Of a stretch of DNA of 64,000 bases, positions 63,444 through 64,000 are shown one piece after another. The notes under the pieces are model-generated. The model saw only the letters and a program-made list of their open reading frames with translations. It made no database searches and had not been told where the DNA came from. The stretch is from Ophiosphaerella korrae (lineage: Eukaryota; Ascomycota; Dothideomycetes; Pleosporales; Phaeosphaeriaceae), in contig JALNQF010000038.1 of assembly GCA_028456385.1 (NCBI GenBank), positions 186,001 through 250,000 on the forward strand, read 5' to 3'. The position numbers and the translations under genes are program-made. Within the stretch, counting starts at the first letter, position 1. Each line of letters starts with the position of its first letter.

Positions 63444-64000
63444 TCATCTTGCCGTCCAGATACTCTCTCCACCGCCCCTGCCCAAGCCACCAAATGTCAA
63501 ACCCCCCAGCCCACTTCCGCCACCACCACCTCTGCTCTCGTTCACTGGCCTCTTTGCAACCCTGCCCTGCGCCTTGACTCCCTTCACCACCTGATCTAGC
63601 TGTGTTTCCACAACCACGCCTCCGACAATCATCTCACCAAGGGTGGCGTGCAGCGTCTCGAAGTTGAAGATCAGGTCGAGCTCGCACACATTCTCGAAGA
63701 GGCCATCCAGGGCCTGGACGAAGACCTGGATGAGATCAAGGAGGGCCAGCGGCGATTCGGTGGATGTGCTGATGACAATGAAGTAGAGGGTGGCATAGTG
63801 GCGATAGGTGACGAGCGAGGGCGTGTCGTTGTGTGGCGTGGTCGGAGTCGAGGACTTGGAGGAACTGGCGAGCAGTGGCGGAAGGCTGCGGCGCTGTTAG
63901 CACGCGGAAGGAAACGTCACATGACATGGCATGGGATGCATGTGTTGCACATACGGTAGGAAGTTGCATGCTGAACTGGGGCGGTTGGCGACGAGAGTGA
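63444..64000 (-). CDS. APS3: AP-3 complex sigma subunit (partial, 5' end outside window)
   Basis: The last exon is 63885-63444. A 69-nt intron (63886-63954; GTATGT...CGCAG) separates it from an upstream exon 63955-64000, which runs off the window. The protein shows TYRHYATLYFIVISTST, LALLDLIQVFVQALDGLFEN, VCELDLIFNFETLHATLGEM and IVGGVVVETQLDQV, the longin-type sigma-adaptin core of AP-3 (Golgi/endosome to vacuole transport). A Ser/Thr/Pro insert (KSSTPTTPHND) lies before RHYATL, and the C-terminal tail is Gly-rich (SRGGGGGSGLGGLTFGG). Confidence 0.93.

Noticed and set aside
1..64000. CRISPR arrays, rRNA, bacterial operons
   Set aside because: No regularly spaced repeats, no rRNA-like stretches; introns and protein families show eukaryotic nuclear DNA.

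Overview
The window looks like nuclear DNA of a filamentous ascomycete (Pezizomycotina). My best guess, from the look of the proteins only, is Dothideomycetes/Pleosporales. The reasons are: intron-rich genes with introns mostly of 46-90 nt carrying GTAAGT-like donors and CTAAC-like branch points; families typical of moulds (HET, DUF7587-like, PTH11/rhodopsin-type membrane proteins, TNT-type NADase, ADAM and M43 metalloproteases, CE1 and GH5 secreted enzymes); and a Tc1/mariner element decayed by C-to-T / G-to-A changes of the RIP type. Exon coordinates below were worked out by hand from splice signals. Every spliced gene model listed as CDS gives a total length divisible by three.

Layout. 0.8-3.6 kb: an HSP12-type stress protein gene, then a divergent pair (a WBP11-like splicing factor and a La-module-like RNA-binding protein). 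4.1 kb: a tRNA-Lys(UUU) gene whose D-loop is interrupted by a 54-nt insert with complete spliceosomal signals. 5.2-6.0 kb: a C2H2-like protein. 6.8-14.5 kb: an AT-rich accessory island holding a RIP-damaged Tc1/mariner element that supplies the stop codon of a HET-domain gene, an M43 metalloprotease gene cut short at a TA microsatellite, and an adenylate-forming ligase pseudogene. 14.6-25.9 kb: housekeeping genes (glucokinase, a ketopantoate-reductase-like protein with a long Pro/Gly-rich tail, SUB2, an Rpr2/Snm1-like RNase P/MRP subunit), with a 3.2-kb stretch lacking a recognisable gene at 20.1-23.2 kb. 26.4-30 kb: a TNT-type NADase pseudogene and a single-pass membrane protein. 30.5-52 kb: mainly core genes: ADAM protease, acetyl-CoA synthetase, ARMH3-like protein, nicotinamide riboside kinase, EAF3, a Cnl2/Nkp2 kinetochore protein, a secreted GH5-like enzyme, argininosuccinate lyase, signal peptide peptidase and a disordered conserved-looking protein. 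53.7-63 kb: a broken rhodopsin-type membrane protein, an RCC1-like protein, a DUF7587-like protein, mitoribosomal uL30m, two hypothetical ORFs and a CE1 esterase. 63.4 kb to the edge: the 3' part of AP-3 sigma.

How genes fit together. Several pairs are head to head over short spacers and probably share promoters (WBP11/La-like, SUB2/Rpr2-like, ARMH3/NRK1, EAF3/Cnl2). Central carbon and nitrogen metabolism is represented by glucokinase, acetyl-CoA synthetase, NRK1 and ARG4. RNA processing is a recurring theme. I do not see a secondary-metabolite cluster, CRISPR or rRNA.

The two observations I rate highest are both RNA-level: the tRNA-Lys D-loop insert with exact GT-branch-AG signals, and a perfect 16-bp inverted repeat just inside the two ends of the unusually long SUB2 intron, which would bring the splice sites together.
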